From Microthyrium microscopicum (lineage: Eukaryota > Ascomycota > Dothideomycetes > Microthyriales > Microthyriaceae), in NCBI GenBank assembly GCA_010405405.1, contig MU004230.1:1137744-1201743 (forward strand): 64,000 nt of DNA. Reading direction: 5' to 3'. Each line of letters starts with the position of its first letter. Positions within the stretch are counted from its first letter, which is position 1. Position numbers and translations under genes: made by a program. Below, piece after piece: positions 52,721 to 63,588 of this stretch. Under the pieces are notes generated by a model that worked only from the letters and a program-made list of their open reading frames with translations, did not search any database and was not told where the DNA came from.

Positions 52721-54619
52721 TTATAGTTCATCCCGATGGGGAATATATATACTCCAACCTCGCTCACCAGCTTGTAAGCCGACGAAAGAGTGCCAGAAAC
52801 GAACAAATTCCCATTTCACAATGTGCCACGCTTTCTGGGGGAAGGCTAACCACGAGCCGATGATGTATCGAAAGACGCGGTACACAAGTCCAAACTCCTC
52901 ACGGAAGATCTCCATGATACTCATGTCTGGATCGTTCCGGCGATTGAAGTTGGGATAGTCATCTGCCTCGTCTTCAGCATCAGAAACTGTCTGAAGTTTC
53001 GGCCTTTCTGGTCGTGATTTTTCAGAGGCATTTTGCTTTGGAGCAGAGTTGGTTACATTTGGCGTAGAAGAGGATTCTTCAATCTGACTTCTGAAGTATT
53101 GAAGGGCGCTTAGACTATTACTGACTTTGCCCAGGGTATTCATAAGAGCAACAAGCTCTGTACGACGTAGAGGCGGGTTGTTCCTGGGATTCTTCTCGTC
53201 AAACTCAAAGAGAATTTTCAATGCGGTGCCGTAACCGTTAGTTTGTAGCTTGCCCCAAAGACGACATTTATCGCAGCCCACGCAATCCATGACCCGGCTG
53301 ATGTTGCGAAATCGCTGCTTGAAGTCTTCCTTGAGGCCAATAGCATCTGGCGATTGAAACATGATGCTTTCATCAAAGATCTCGCCACTGCTCTTGACAG
53401 TGTCGGAAAGTGCAACGACCAACATCTTCGTACGCGCATTCTGTGATGGATCCGCCGAACAGAAAGTGTAATCTTTCAGACTCTTGTTGATCTTTCCAAC
53501 TGCTCTTAGGAGCAGGGCGTAGTTGAAGTAAAGGTTGGATATTCTCTCAGGATGGTCGAGTACTCGTGACTTGAAGCATTCGGCATTCGGTCCCCACTCT
53601 CCAGTGGTCTGGTTGAGAAAGTCGTAGCATAAATGAGTCGAGATTGATGCGTGCATCCCACTGACAACTCTATGGAAGACACGCTTTTCAACGCACTCTT
53701 GGTCAAATTCGAGCTGGTCGATTGGTTGCATGGACAGTCCGTTTGCAATCGCGTCCTTGACTCCTTGTTGCATGCTTCCTTCCTTCATTACGGAGAAAAG
53801 ATCATTCGCAGCCTGCGCCTGAAATGGATTCTTTGGTCCGAAGGATGGTGGCATGGAGGTTGACTCCTGATTCTTGGCTGGTTTCGAAAAACAGTTCTCG
53901 CGATAGATTGCTCCCCAAACTTGCTGAGAGCTTGGTCCAGAGTAACCAGTAAACCGTTCAGGGTTATCGGTCAAGCTAACATAGTCGCCTTTGCTAGTCG
54001 CACGTTCGTCCTCTGGAACACAATAGTCTCGCTCGTCGCATTCGTCATCGTATTCCACCACGCAACTTTCGCCAACATCCTCGCCAAGTTGACCTTGTAG
54101 TGGCTTTTGCGGAGCTCTTTCTTTTTGAAGTTTCTTCCCAGGATGTTCTGCTTTTGGACCTTGCAGCTTTCCTAGTTCCTCTGCGCGCCATGATAATGGT
54201 ATATCCTCCTCGTTTTCTATTGTATTAACAGCACAGGCTATGTTTCCGCACGTTCCGCTTTCGTCCGTCCAGAAAGGGCACTTTTTATTGTACAAGTTGA
54301 GGCGATAATGTGAAAAGAAATCGGTATGTAGTGTGACTGCTTGAAGTTGTTGGCTCAGCGCAGCATTGATGGAGTCGAGGGAGGAGTAGGAGACGCATGC
54401 ATCGGATACGATAGAATTAGGTTCGTACTGGAAGCCAACAGTGTAAGTATTCTGACCAGCTTGAATGGTAGCGGGAGGCGGCGGAGTTCGCTTTTGCACA
54501 CTTACAGCGCAGACATCTGAGCCTGTCCCTGCTTGCTTGCCATTGCTGCTTTCCGCATGCGCCGAACTACCCCACAGCGCAAAGACTGCGAGGTAGAAGA
54601 CTTGTCTTGCGGATCGCAT
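52721..54619 (-). CDS. ERO1: ER oxidoreductin Ero1
   Basis: FAD-dependent thiol oxidase of the ER that re-oxidises protein disulfide isomerase. Single exon, 632 residues. The signal peptide is MRSARQVFYLAVFALWGSSAHA. The likely shuttle pair is Cys124 and Cys129 (SGTCGNIAC), and the FAD-proximal active site is Cys446-Val-Gly-Cys-Asp-Lys-Cys452. The conserved FTGYSGPSSQQVWGAIY and HACIST-equivalent (GMHASISTHLC) segments are present. A Lys/Gln-rich insert lies at about 155-180. The C-terminus has an amphipathic Trp/Phe-rich stretch and ends HRDEL, a probable ER-retrieval signal of the HDEL/KDEL type. Confidence 0.95.
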   Translation of the reverse strand: MRSARQVFYLAVFALWGSSAHAESSNGKQAGTGSDVCAVSVQKRTPPPPATIQAGQNTYTVGFQYEPNSIVSDACVSYSSLDSINAALSQQLQAVTLHTDFFSHYRLNLYNKKCPFWTDESGTCGNIACAVNTIENEEDIPLSWRAEELGKLQGPKAEHPGKKLQKERAPQKPLQGQLGEDVGESCVVEYDDECDERDYCVPEDERATSKGDYVSLTDNPERFTGYSGPSSQQVWGAIYRENCFSKPAKNQESTSMPPSFGPKNPFQAQAANDLFSVMKEGSMQQGVKDAIANGLSMQPIDQLEFDQECVEKRVFHRVVSGMHASISTHLCYDFLNQTTGEWGPNAECFKSRVLDHPERISNLYFNYALLLRAVGKINKSLKDYTFCSADPSQNARTKMLVVALSDTVKSSGEIFDESIMFQSPDAIGLKEDFKQRFRNISRVMDCVGCDKCRLWGKLQTNGYGTALKILFEFDEKNPRNNPPLRRTELVALMNTLGKVSNSLSALQYFRSQIEESSSTPNVTNSAPKQNASEKSRPERPKLQTVSDAEDEADDYPNFNRRNDPDMSIMEIFREEFGLVYRVFRYIIGSWLAFPQKAWHIVKWEFVRFWHSFVGLQAGERGWSIYIPHRDEL

Positions 54620-56910
54620 AGTGACTAATGCAGTAGGATTCTAGATAGAGACTCAAATGTCAGCGCATGTTCTGCAGCGATTGTATGCGACAGATGGAGA
54701 TAAAAATGCTATAAAGCGCAAATACAGAGATCGTGGCATTTGAAGGTGCATGGGAGAAACAATACCTTCTTAAGACACCAGCTGTGTCAAAGAGGCCAAG
54801 TCACGGACTTGGGGTTCAATAATCTATATCTGTCACTCTTTAAAGTGCCGGTGATAAGGCCGGGTTCTGGACTTGTAATGTGGGCCAAATATAGAAACTA
54901 TCAAAGAGCATTTCAAGCGCAGAAGACATGGAAGAAAAAGGTGTAGCCAAGAAGAGGATTAAAAGGAGGATTGTGTTGTACCAGTGGGAGAGGCGATGAA
55001 GTGGTGAAGTTGGCATCTGACGATTGCTGTCCCAAAGCGGAAGGGGAGAAAACACGTTGCGGCACTTGTTAGCTTCGAGGCTTGGCTTGGCATCCACTCC
55101 TTTTCTTTGTTGATGACAATCAAGATCCTGACAACCTGATCCTGATCCTGCCATTGTCATTGGCCTTTGTCTCTCAAAATGGTCAGACTTCCATCTGATT
55201 ATCTGGTTACTTCTACTTGATTATTAAACTACCCCGATAATGCTTACCTTATAGAGCACCATACCTATATTTGTCCCAAATTTGGTCTCTGTGAGCTCTT
55301 ACATGAAGCTATGGCCATTGCCACTGTCCAAAACAGATAGAGGATTGCAAGCTGGCTTCATGACCAAACCACACATAGTATTTTACTATTTCAACTCATC
55401 GTCATATGAAAGTCGGCCATTTTCTTCGTACAGAAGTCGCGGAAGTTGCCATTGATTCGATCTTCCACCAATCCCAGCACCATCTTTGAACATTCTGACA
55501 TTCTTTTGACTACAGCCGCAGAGAGGAAAAGCTCGTGTTGTTAAAATGAACATCTGCCTGACGGATATATGTCTGGATGCGAGGATATCAAAAGAGTGGC
55601 TTAGAAGTACAAGTATGTTCCCCTTGACCCGCGAAGTCACTGTAACATCCAGAATTCCTTGAAAGTGTGAAGCGCTCAAGATGACTACGGGAGCGATGAG
55701 CCCGATAGAAAAGATACTTGTAGATTGGATATGGGGGTGAGTAGATAACCTTGAGCCTGGCCTGACTGATGCTCCGAAACGGAGGCGCTCTGTTTTGTCT
55801 TTACACCAATCAAAATACTCAAAATTTGTCGTCTCCCAGCTGTCATTTGACAGCGTTTCAAACCTCGAAACATTTGGCCGCCCGTCCATGAAAAGGCAAG
55901 TTCAAAAGTTCAATGAAGTTGAAATTAGCGCTTTCTCCTGCTTCCCCTTTTCATATCCTATCATCCCTCTCGGCCTTGTGTCAACCCGTACACTTTTGAT
56001 TTGGATTACGACCACTTCCAGAAATACCTTGCTATCAATTGCGCAAGACATGGTTAGCCAACAAGAATCTCCAAGTCAGTCAAGCAGACCTTGTGTTCAT
56101 GCTGGTTCAATGTTGGAATGCACATGACAAAAGTTATAGCGAAATACAACAATCATGACGACTCGCAGTTATGTATGACTGATCAAGAACACTTGGAGAC
56201 AGTTGTCCCTGCAATGATCCTGAGCGTACTTTACAATGAAAAAGTCCTGAATCAACAGCTTTATTTTGGTCCTAGGCAAATATTCCTTTGTTCGGAAGGG
56301 TAAAGGCCGACGTAAGTTCAAACATCCCCTCAATCATGACCCTTGATTCCACCATCCCCGGTACAGCCCATTTGCTCCAACAGGCGACAAAAAAGAAGCG
56401 CTGTCAATGAGCAAGCTCATCGGATCGCCTGTATTCCCATGCAGCCGGCCTTGGCCGCTTAGTCCAAACGGAACCCGAGCATCATTGCATCTCCCGTCAA
56501 TCTTCCTGACCAATGACCTGACTGCGTCTGTGTTTCGAGGTATGCAAACACCACTTTCTATCCTCTGTAGGCCTCCCATTCATCTCGAGGAATACATCCT
56601 GTATGCTGGTCGTTCGCTATTCTATGAAACTGTGGAACTGGGAGAAGTATGAATTCTTATGAGGTGGCTGTGATGAAAGGCCTCCCATCATCAAACATGG
56701 TTGTTTATATGGAAGCCATCTGCCCAAGATCTCTTTTCTAACCTCTTCGTCTTCGTTTTGCCATTTGCTATAGTTCGCTGTTGATTTCTCAAGTACATTC
56801 GTTTCTTTGCCGCACGGTCGGTTTACCTTACTCAAACATCCTCTGTGAGGACCAATATCATATTCAACGTCGTCGAACTTTTCCAATATCACATTACTTA
56901 CATCTTCAAC
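54620..56910. other. 2.3 kb spacer with one doubtful ORF
   Basis: Holds the ERO1 promoter on the left and the leader of the GPI protein on the right. The 167-codon minus-strand ORF at 55386-55889 is listed separately. Nothing else was found. Confidence 0.45.
55386..55889 (-). CDS. Doubtful hypothetical protein
   Basis: An ATG-initiated open frame of 167 residues (begins MDGRPNVSRFETLSNDSW, ends ENGRLSYDDELK). It has a possible hydrophobic stretch (FSIGLIAPVVILSASHF) but no recognised domain. In a window of this size one chance ORF of this length is expected, so it may not be real. No splice extension improves it. Confidence 0.25.
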   Translation of the reverse strand: MDGRPNVSRFETLSNDSWETTNFEYFDWCKDKTERLRFGASVRPGSRLSTHPHIQSTSIFSIGLIAPVVILSASHFQGILDVTVTSRVKGNILVLLSHSFDILASRHISVRQMFILTTRAFPLCGCSQKNVRMFKDGAGIGGRSNQWQLPRLLYEENGRLSYDDELK

Positions 56911-57648
56911 ATGAAGCTTCCAACATGTCTTCTCCTTGCTTTGGCATCATCAGCTCTCGCCCTACCCCAAGATCAAAACATGCAAGAAAGCTTTCCCCTC
57001 GGGAGTTCAGGAACAACCTCCCTCAGTGGTCCAGAGGCAGCCGCAGCCACCGGTAGTCCGGAGTCGAGCACTGGCAGCCCAGAGTCAAGCACACTCAGCC
57101 CAGAATCAAGCACACTCAGCAACGAAGCCTCATCACCAGCCGCTCAAGTAGGGAGTACCGTCATTGAGTCCGTCACCGGTGCACCATCTTCGCCCCAAGC
57201 AACTGGCTCCAGCCCATCAGGTTCAGTCGCTGGCCAGAAAGCAGTCGTCACCATCATGGTAGCCGGTGTAGCCAACCGAGTCAATGGTTCCGCGGGAGGT
57301 ATGGCCGCAGCCGCAGCCGGAAACAACTCAGGAGGAGGACTCGTCGTCAACGCTGCGCCTTCACAGCTGGCTTCAACAATCAGCATTGGAACCGGAGGAG
57401 CAGGTGCTCCCGCTGCCGCTGCTACTGGCGCCAGTGGAAGCGGTGCTGCGGCCGCTGGAGCTGCTGGTGCATCAGTTACTGTGCCTGTAGCAGGTGGAGC
57501 AGCGTCTGCGGTCGCTGGTGGAAATGGCTCAGCAACTTCAAGCGCCCTAGTGGCTCAACAAACAACGAACGCTGCATTCAAACATGCTGTTGTCTCGTGG
57601 ACTTCTTGGGCTGCTCTCGCTGGTCTTGTCGGTCTGATAGTAGCGTGA
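56911..57648 (+). CDS. GPI-anchored Ser/Ala/Gly-rich cell-surface protein
   Basis: Single exon, 245 residues. The signal peptide is MKLPTCLLLALASSALA, cut before LPQDQN. The Ser/Thr/Ala/Gly-rich body holds three SPESST repeats (about residues 50-72), likely heavily O-glycosylated. A less biased core (GQKAVVTIMVAGVANRVNG) follows, then Ala/Gly repeats. The C-terminus has a GPI-attachment signal: small residues (TTNAA), a spacer, then the hydrophobic WAALAGLVGLIVA. The upstream in-frame codons were left out because the signal peptide begins at 56911. It is probably a cell-wall or plasma-membrane mannoprotein of no known activity. Confidence 0.85.
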   Translation: MKLPTCLLLALASSALALPQDQNMQESFPLGSSGTTSLSGPEAAAATGSPESSTGSPESSTLSPESSTLSNEASSPAAQVGSTVIESVTGAPSSPQATGSSPSGSVAGQKAVVTIMVAGVANRVNGSAGGMAAAAAGNNSGGGLVVNAAPSQLASTISIGTGGAGAPAAAATGASGSGAAAAGAAGASVTVPVAGGAASAVAGGNGSATSSALVAQQTTNAAFKHAVVSWTSWAALAGLVGLIVA

Positions 57649-58184
57649 ACATAGAGGCTATGCAACGGTGGATGAGGTTTACATCGATGCTCAGTTGGGG
57701 AGTATACAGCCGGGCTGGTTATGGAGTTACGCTTCGCAAGAACGAAGTATATTATTATTGTTTCTCACCCAAGGACGATCTGACTCAAAATGGTATTGCC
57801 ATTCTCAAGTCATGATTGAACTTACAGCCACATTTGACTCGGAAGAGTTGGCCTTACATTGTACTATTAACATAAATACAACACATTACTTTACAATGAC
57901 ATGTTCTCCTGTGCTTACACATATCTCCCCATGAACATAGGGACTGCCTCTTCAGACAGATATCTGCTGACGAAGGAATAGAGGTAGATATCGGCCAATG
58001 GGTGAATAACAAAGAAAAAAAATGATACGAATCAGACGCTATGATTTTCGACTCCAGCAAATGCCACTACAAGCTATGACTATTCTAATACATACAAAGG
58101 GGTATCGTCGCTTTTGCTACAACTTTAAATCAACTTGGTACCAACATAAGAAATGGCTGTCCGCACGGAATCTAAGCAAGCAGA
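57649..58184. other. Convergent 3' spacer
   Basis: About 540 AT-rich bases between the GPI protein and coiled-coil genes. No feature was seen. Confidence 0.5.
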
Positions 58185-60017
58185 TCATTCGACATCATCT
58201 TCAACCGATACGGGAGGTGGCATGATAGCCAGCGCTTGAGTTCCGAACATTCTTTTGTATGCCTCATTCTCTTCAATCAAACTTCGATTGAGTCGCTCCT
58301 GAAGGCTGACGAAGCCTCTCATCTGATCGTTGCAGTAATCTCTGTGGTGTTTTCTCAGCTCTTCAAGCTGATCTTCATGAGCCTTCGAGAGCTCCGTCCT
58401 CTCGTTGTTGTATTCGGCCTTGATCTTCTCTTTCATAACCTCTTCAGTGCGGCCTAGAGCATCCAATTTACTCTGCGCCTCCGCCAACTTGGCCTCCAGC
58501 TCCTCCTTCTCTTTTTTCGCTACTGCTTCAACATCACCAACATCTTGGCTCGCTTTGTTCTCCAATTCCTCTCTCAAACTCTTCATATCACGCTCGTACC
58601 GCTCCCTCTCTCCATCAACCTTCCCTTGCTCTGCCACAATCCTCTCATTCAACACCTTCTTAACACCACTCATATCCGCTCCAAACTGCCTCCTCATAGC
58701 CTGTGTCTCCCTCTCCGCCTTCTCCCCCATCTGCATCTTGACATCCCTTACGGCCCGCTCCCTTTCCTCCGCCCCACTCTTGACCAACGCCGCCTTCTCC
58801 ACCACATGCGCCTCATTAACCTTCAACAGCCGCTTCTCACTCTCCTCCAGCGCTTTGAGACGTAACTCCGCCATCTCAGCCCTTTCCTCCGTCTCCCTCA
58901 CCACCATCTCCATCTCAGCAACTTTCGTCCTCCCCTCCTCAATCTGTGCCCTTAACCCACTAACCTCCGCCGCCCGTTCGCGCGCATCCTGCTCCAGTTG
59001 TGCCATAAGTCCAGCAATAGTCTCATCCTTACTGCGCACCATTTCCGTCAACTGTGTCTCCAGACGCCGCCGGACTTGATCGCGGACTCCCAGCGCGCCA
59101 TTGACGTCTTTGAATTTGCTGAGGAGGAGACTGAGGTCTGGAATCGCACTGCTGATGCGGCCGAGTAGTTCATCGCCTCCTCCATCTTCCGCGGGCTCAG
59201 CGTGGTCCTCGGCGGGGATGATGGCGGAGTCTCGTGCCGCTTTACTGGGGACGCGTTTGCTGGGTGGTTTAGGGCTCTCGTTTGGACGCCGTCGGTGGCG
59301 GACTTGCATTGCTGCGGAACGGGTTGGTGCGGGCGTGCTGGTGCTGCGGGCTAGAGACTTGCTTTTCGTGGGTGCTTTGATGTTCTTGGATTGGCGGGTG
59401 GTGCGGGTGGGTGGGCGCCGGGAGCGGGTTTCTGTTTCTGTGTCGGAGGGTTCGCTGCCGTGGTCGGAGGAGGTGGTGGCGGAGATGACGCTGTCTTGGT
59501 CGGAGAAGATGACGCGGGATTGACTGCGTTGGTGGTGTTGTGGTGGAGGTCGTGGCATGGTGGTGGGTGGGATGAGGGCCTGGCGGTGCTTGTCGTCGAA
59601 CATCATGGGATGCTCCATCATTGGGTGTTGCTCCATGGTTGCGGCAGCGGCATGGTGCATGAGGTATGGGTCGTAGGGTGGATACATGGTGTCTGGATTG
59701 GCGTAGGTTGGTGAGAAACCGCCGGGTGGAAGGAGGAAAGGGTTGATGTCGTGTGGTAGATCTGGTACGTCGGGCATGGAAGGATATGAGTTGTGTGTGT
59801 TGATGGTTGAGGAAAGGGATGGTGAGAGTTCTGGAGAGAGATATTGTGAATCGTCGAGTTCACTGCCAGTTTCTGAGCCGGTGTAGCTTGATTCGGTGAG
59901 AGTGGGTGTATCAAGGAATTCGGGATCTTGATATTTCTTTGGGGAACGAGATGCTCGTACAGACACAAGGCCGTTCTTGGGATGCCGTGCAACTTTCCGT
60001 CCTGGTAGAGATGGCAT
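58185..60017 (-). CDS. Long coiled-coil protein of unknown function
   Basis: Single exon, 610 residues. The first 280 are disordered and Pro/Ser/His/Met-rich with basic patches (RSRRPPTRTTRQSKN, RHRRRPNESPKPPSKR). From about 285 a short globular start (LLGRISSAIPDLSLLLSKFKDVNGALGVR) leads into about 270 residues of Glu/Lys/Arg heptad repeats, a continuous coiled coil. The end (MRGFVSLQERLNRSLIEENEAYKRMFGTQAL) looks conserved. It may be a cytoskeletal or septum scaffold by general appearance only; no family can be named. Confidence 0.8.
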   Translation of the reverse strand: MPSLPGRKVARHPKNGLVSVRASRSPKKYQDPEFLDTPTLTESSYTGSETGSELDDSQYLSPELSPSLSSTINTHNSYPSMPDVPDLPHDINPFLLPPGGFSPTYANPDTMYPPYDPYLMHHAAAATMEQHPMMEHPMMFDDKHRQALIPPTTMPRPPPQHHQRSQSRVIFSDQDSVISATTSSDHGSEPSDTETETRSRRPPTRTTRQSKNIKAPTKSKSLARSTSTPAPTRSAAMQVRHRRRPNESPKPPSKRVPSKAARDSAIIPAEDHAEPAEDGGGDELLGRISSAIPDLSLLLSKFKDVNGALGVRDQVRRRLETQLTEMVRSKDETIAGLMAQLEQDARERAAEVSGLRAQIEEGRTKVAEMEMVVRETEERAEMAELRLKALEESEKRLLKVNEAHVVEKAALVKSGAEERERAVRDVKMQMGEKAERETQAMRRQFGADMSGVKKVLNERIVAEQGKVDGERERYERDMKSLREELENKASQDVGDVEAVAKKEKEELEAKLAEAQSKLDALGRTEEVMKEKIKAEYNNERTELSKAHEDQLEELRKHHRDYCNDQMRGFVSLQERLNRSLIEENEAYKRMFGTQALAIMPPPVSVEDDVE

Positions 60018-61366
60018 CTTGATGTATGAGTAGAGATGGCTTTCGTACGACTAATGAAGGTGTTTCCTGGGGCGAACAAGTCATCCAATGCCAAACATGA
60101 TACCAAGAAGAGAAATGGCAGGGCGAATATCTGACGGCAGGTATTCGTGGTTGCAATAATATCGGCTACTGAGACTAAATATGGGGTTTTGGGTTGTGTG
60201 CTTTTGGGTATCAAGTAGCAATGCCGAAGCCACCAACGCAACTAAAGATATATGAAAAAGTTTCATGGAAGATGGAGATCTCCGCGCGGTACTTCTTCTT
60301 TGATACTTAAAGGAACGACAAATATTAGATAGGCTTAAGACATTGTATGCACTACCGCACTAACTCGGCATGGCTTGTCCCAGTGCAGATTGAATATCTG
60401 GTTGCACGAACCTCGTTGGAGCAAGATCGATGTATCCAGATACTTTGGTATCAAACCAAGCGTTTTACTGTACCTACCTGCCACCGGAATAATAGTCGAG
60501 TGAGACAATACGACTCATATCTGCCAGCAAAGCTCGTCCGGTCTCTGAGCAACAGCGAGCACATAACGAGCCAACAATGGCCAAAGGTCAAAACAGGCGG
60601 TGTTGAACGGGTAAACGCTCCGACATCAAACATGGGAAACCAAGTAACAAAGACATGAGAACTGCAGAGCATTGTTCACGACCAGGACAAGGCTGGTTCA
60701 GGTTGAACGTGGACCTATAAGGTTTTGACAACCTTAAAAACTGCCCAACGCGACAACGCCCTGCCGGCAGACGCATGCCTCGCGAGAGTTCCTCAGCTCG
60801 TTGGTCCTGGCTGTTCGGTGGCAACATTGAAGACGGTGCTGACTGAACCATCGTCGCTTTGAGTGTACGATTCTGCAATGAAGGAGAAAGTTTAGAGAGT
60901 GATGAGGAGAGCAGGTTTGGGGGATGAGAAATTGAGAATGAGGTTGGGCAGATGGACAGGGGTCAGAAGCGTGCTTTGATACATCCATCAATCCACCAAG
61001 GGCATAATTGGACATGATCTGCATGCATGTATAGTTCTAAAAGTTCGGTTAATAAGGTCACTTGGTAAGAATAGGTTTGGGCGTTGGTGATGGTATGTAT
61101 CCATTTTGTTCCTTCCTAATAGTACTAAAAATTCCGAGTGTTGCCGTCGAATGACTTCAATGAAGATGCAATTTGATCAATCATCAGATTCACAAACAAT
61201 GCAACTCCAAGGCACGAGTTAAGTGAAATGGTTCAATTTTTTCAGAACCAAAGTCATGATATCTTGTAGACATGACAAATGCTAAAACGAACAAGGCCCT
61301 GCAAACCAGCTAAAACTACCCAGGCTGGTATCTCCGCATCAAAACATTGCCTTCTCACTACCATCC
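60018..61366. other. Spacer between the coiled-coil gene and MEX67
   Basis: About 1.35 kb. Apart from the small ORF at 60081-60266 no gene is supported; the right part is the MEX67 3' region. Confidence 0.45.
60081..60266 (-). CDS. Possible 61-codon small secreted protein or upstream ORF
   Basis: Begins MKLFHISLVALVASALL, a good signal-peptide-like start, and ends ISLLGIMFGIG. The stop lies 63 bases before the ATG of the coiled-coil gene on the same strand, so it may be an upstream ORF in that leader. Only two or three polar features follow, with one cysteine. Confidence 0.25.
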   Translation of the reverse strand: MKLFHISLVALVASALLLDTQKHTTQNPIFSLSSRYYCNHEYLPSDIRPAISLLGIMFGIG

Positions 61367-63588
61367 TCACTGCACAAAGGCCTCCGGGGGAATGTTCGCC
61401 TTTGCCTGATTAAAGCTCTCCAGCGCAGTATCAAACTTCCATTCCGTCTGCTCCAGGCACATGGTGGCGTATTGCAGATTCATGCCTGTTTGTCGCATGA
61501 TCTCGGCCACCATTGCAGCACGTTCCTCCTCTGGGCTCATAGCCACCTGTGCTCCTGTCTCATACGCCTTGGTTCCACCATAGGACCGCACGACAAGCAT
61601 GTCGCTGATGATTCCAACACCATCGGGATTGTTGCCTCCTGGACCAAGGATGAAGGTCCGATCGAAGCTTCGATGCTTGCGCTTGTTTGAATTTGTTGGA
61701 TGCTCAAAGAACTCGCCGTGGATGGTTATGGTGAGCCCATTGACACCGTTTGGAGATTGGCCAGAGGGGTCACGAAGACCAGAGATCGGCACCGATTCCA
61801 CAAGCCATTTGGATGCATCTTCCGATGAAGCATGTTGTGTCGGGGGAAGTGTTTTGAAAGACTCTCCAATTGAGCGCGATCCTTTTCGTTTGTTAGACTT
61901 CACTCGAAGTTTTGAATAGACAGATCACATACCTTTGTGTAATCGAGACTTTCTCACACCAGCACTAGTAAGTGTCCAAATGTTTCGGCTATTGTAAATC
62001 CAAGCATCCCATTCTCCTTTTCTTGGCTTAGGAGCGCTTGGGTCTCGTAAAGATTGGTTATTGACCGCGTACGAAAAGGTTGAGTTCTTATCGTAATAGT
62101 AGTTCAGTAATGTAGTCCGGTCAGTGTCAAAGCCTGCAAAGAAGGTTTGCAGAAACTTTGCACCAAGGCCGGTGGTGTCTTCGAAGAGTCCGGGAGAAAT
62201 CTTTGGAGTGGCACCGTGAATCTGAATGCCTTCACGGTCAGCGGGGGTAATGACTGCACCGTCGACCAGTGCGAGTTTGGGGAAGGCCCGTAGGACATCC
62301 TTCTTGAATTCGGCAGTTTGCTCGATAGGATTGCCAGAAAGAATGATATGCTGGAGCTCGAGACATCTTCGGAAGTGAGAGACTCCATCTATTCCGCCGA
62401 TCTTGTTGTTGGAAAGGTCTAGATTCTGAATATCCGGAAATTCTAGAGCCAAAGGTCGAGCGATGGACGCGGAGTGCCAGCCATTGTTGCTCAGGATGAT
62501 ACCAGTGACTGCTTCCTTTCGGGCCTCGGGAGTGGGGAAGACGTCTTCAAAAACGGCACAGAGTGCTGCAAACAGCTTTGTCGTGGTGTTGTTTGGCTGT
62601 TTTAGAAGTTCCTTCACATCGGGCTCTTCGCCAATGTTACTGAAATTTAGGACTTTAGTCTCAGCATCGTAGCGGGTGGTTAGAAGCTGTCGGAGTGTTT
62701 CTTTGAGAGATTCCGTCTCCTTGTTTGACTTGAAAGAGAATGCGGCTTGTCCAGGTGCAGGAGATCTTGCAGGCGAATCTCTAGCAGGTCTAGATCCACC
62801 AATTGCTCGAATATTGATGGTGGCCTGAGCGTACTCATAGCCATCGAGTTTGCTGAAAGCAGTTGAGTCTTCCGCTGTCACATAGATATGTAGAACGTCT
62901 TTCTCGACTTTTGACTATATTTTCACAATGGTTAGTATAAATCTCAAATTAAAAAGTTGACCATCGCAGATCCGCCGAGGACCGTCAGAGTGACACCACG
63001 AGTGGAGGCACCTATGCCATCAAGACCCATAGAGAGCTTTTGCTATTTGTCAAGCGTCCAAGTAACCGGAGCTTCGGGAACTCCAGAATTGAATGCGGTC
63101 GAGAGGATATGGCTCGTCAGAAGACACAATTTGTGAACGTATGCTGCTTGTGCTTCGAATGCGCAATGCGCAAAGAGGATGAGGTTGGACAACACTGTGG
63201 TGGCCCCCGACTAAAATACGTGGCCATCTCCATGGAGGAAATGGGCTTATTCCAAGGACCGGTGGTTACACACCTTTCGAATTCTCACGTTCCCGCGTTT
63301 CTGGATTCCGGCGTGCTGTGGAAGTTTATCTTGTATCACCCGCGCCTTGCGCTCTAGCCATTGCGTGAGAGCTCGGATTAATGTTGAAGTGTTTTCGGTT
63401 GTCTTTACCGCGGCAGAGTCGGTCCATCCTGTGACCTGGAGATGGATAAGTGGTGACGAGCCAGAGCGCGTTGGCATAGGCCCGTTGTTGATTCGAGAAG
63501 AAAGACTGCTGCGTGACGCGATGGGTTCTCTAGTTGTTGCGCCGCGACCTCGACCTCGACCACGACGAGCTGGGCCTGTCGGCGGCAT
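61367..63588 (-). CDS. MEX67: mRNA export receptor Mex67 (NXF1/TAP)
   Basis: Carries mRNPs through nuclear pores as a dimer with Mtr2. Exons are 63274-63588, 61933-62914 and 61367-61881, giving 603 residues. The N-terminus is Arg-Gly-rich (MPPTGPARRGRGRGRG), then an RNP-like domain split by intron 1 (LIRALTQWLERKA, then SKVEKDVLHIYVTAEDSTAF). Leucine-rich repeats (GIILSNNGW, DIQNLDLSNNKIGGI), the NTF2-like domain (FLQTFFAGFDTDRTTLLNYY, GVGIISDMLVVRSYGG) and the C-terminal UBA-like TAP domain that binds FG repeats (MVAEIMRQTGMNLQYATMCL, WKFDTALESF) follow. Intron 1 is unusually long at 359 bases. Confidence 0.94.

Noticed and set aside
58405-59079. 224-codon Ser/Leu-rich ORF opposite the coiled-coil gene
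   Set aside because: Glu/Lys codons read backwards give Ser/Leu runs; a typical shadow.
59618-60241. 207-codon minus-strand ORF overlapping the start of the coiled-coil gene
   Set aside because: Wrong frame for most of its length; the protein is low-complexity His/Pro/Thr.
63040-63357. 105-codon ORF antisense to MEX67 intron 1
   Set aside because: No homology is apparent, it overlaps exon 1 antisense, and it has no promoter-like sequence.
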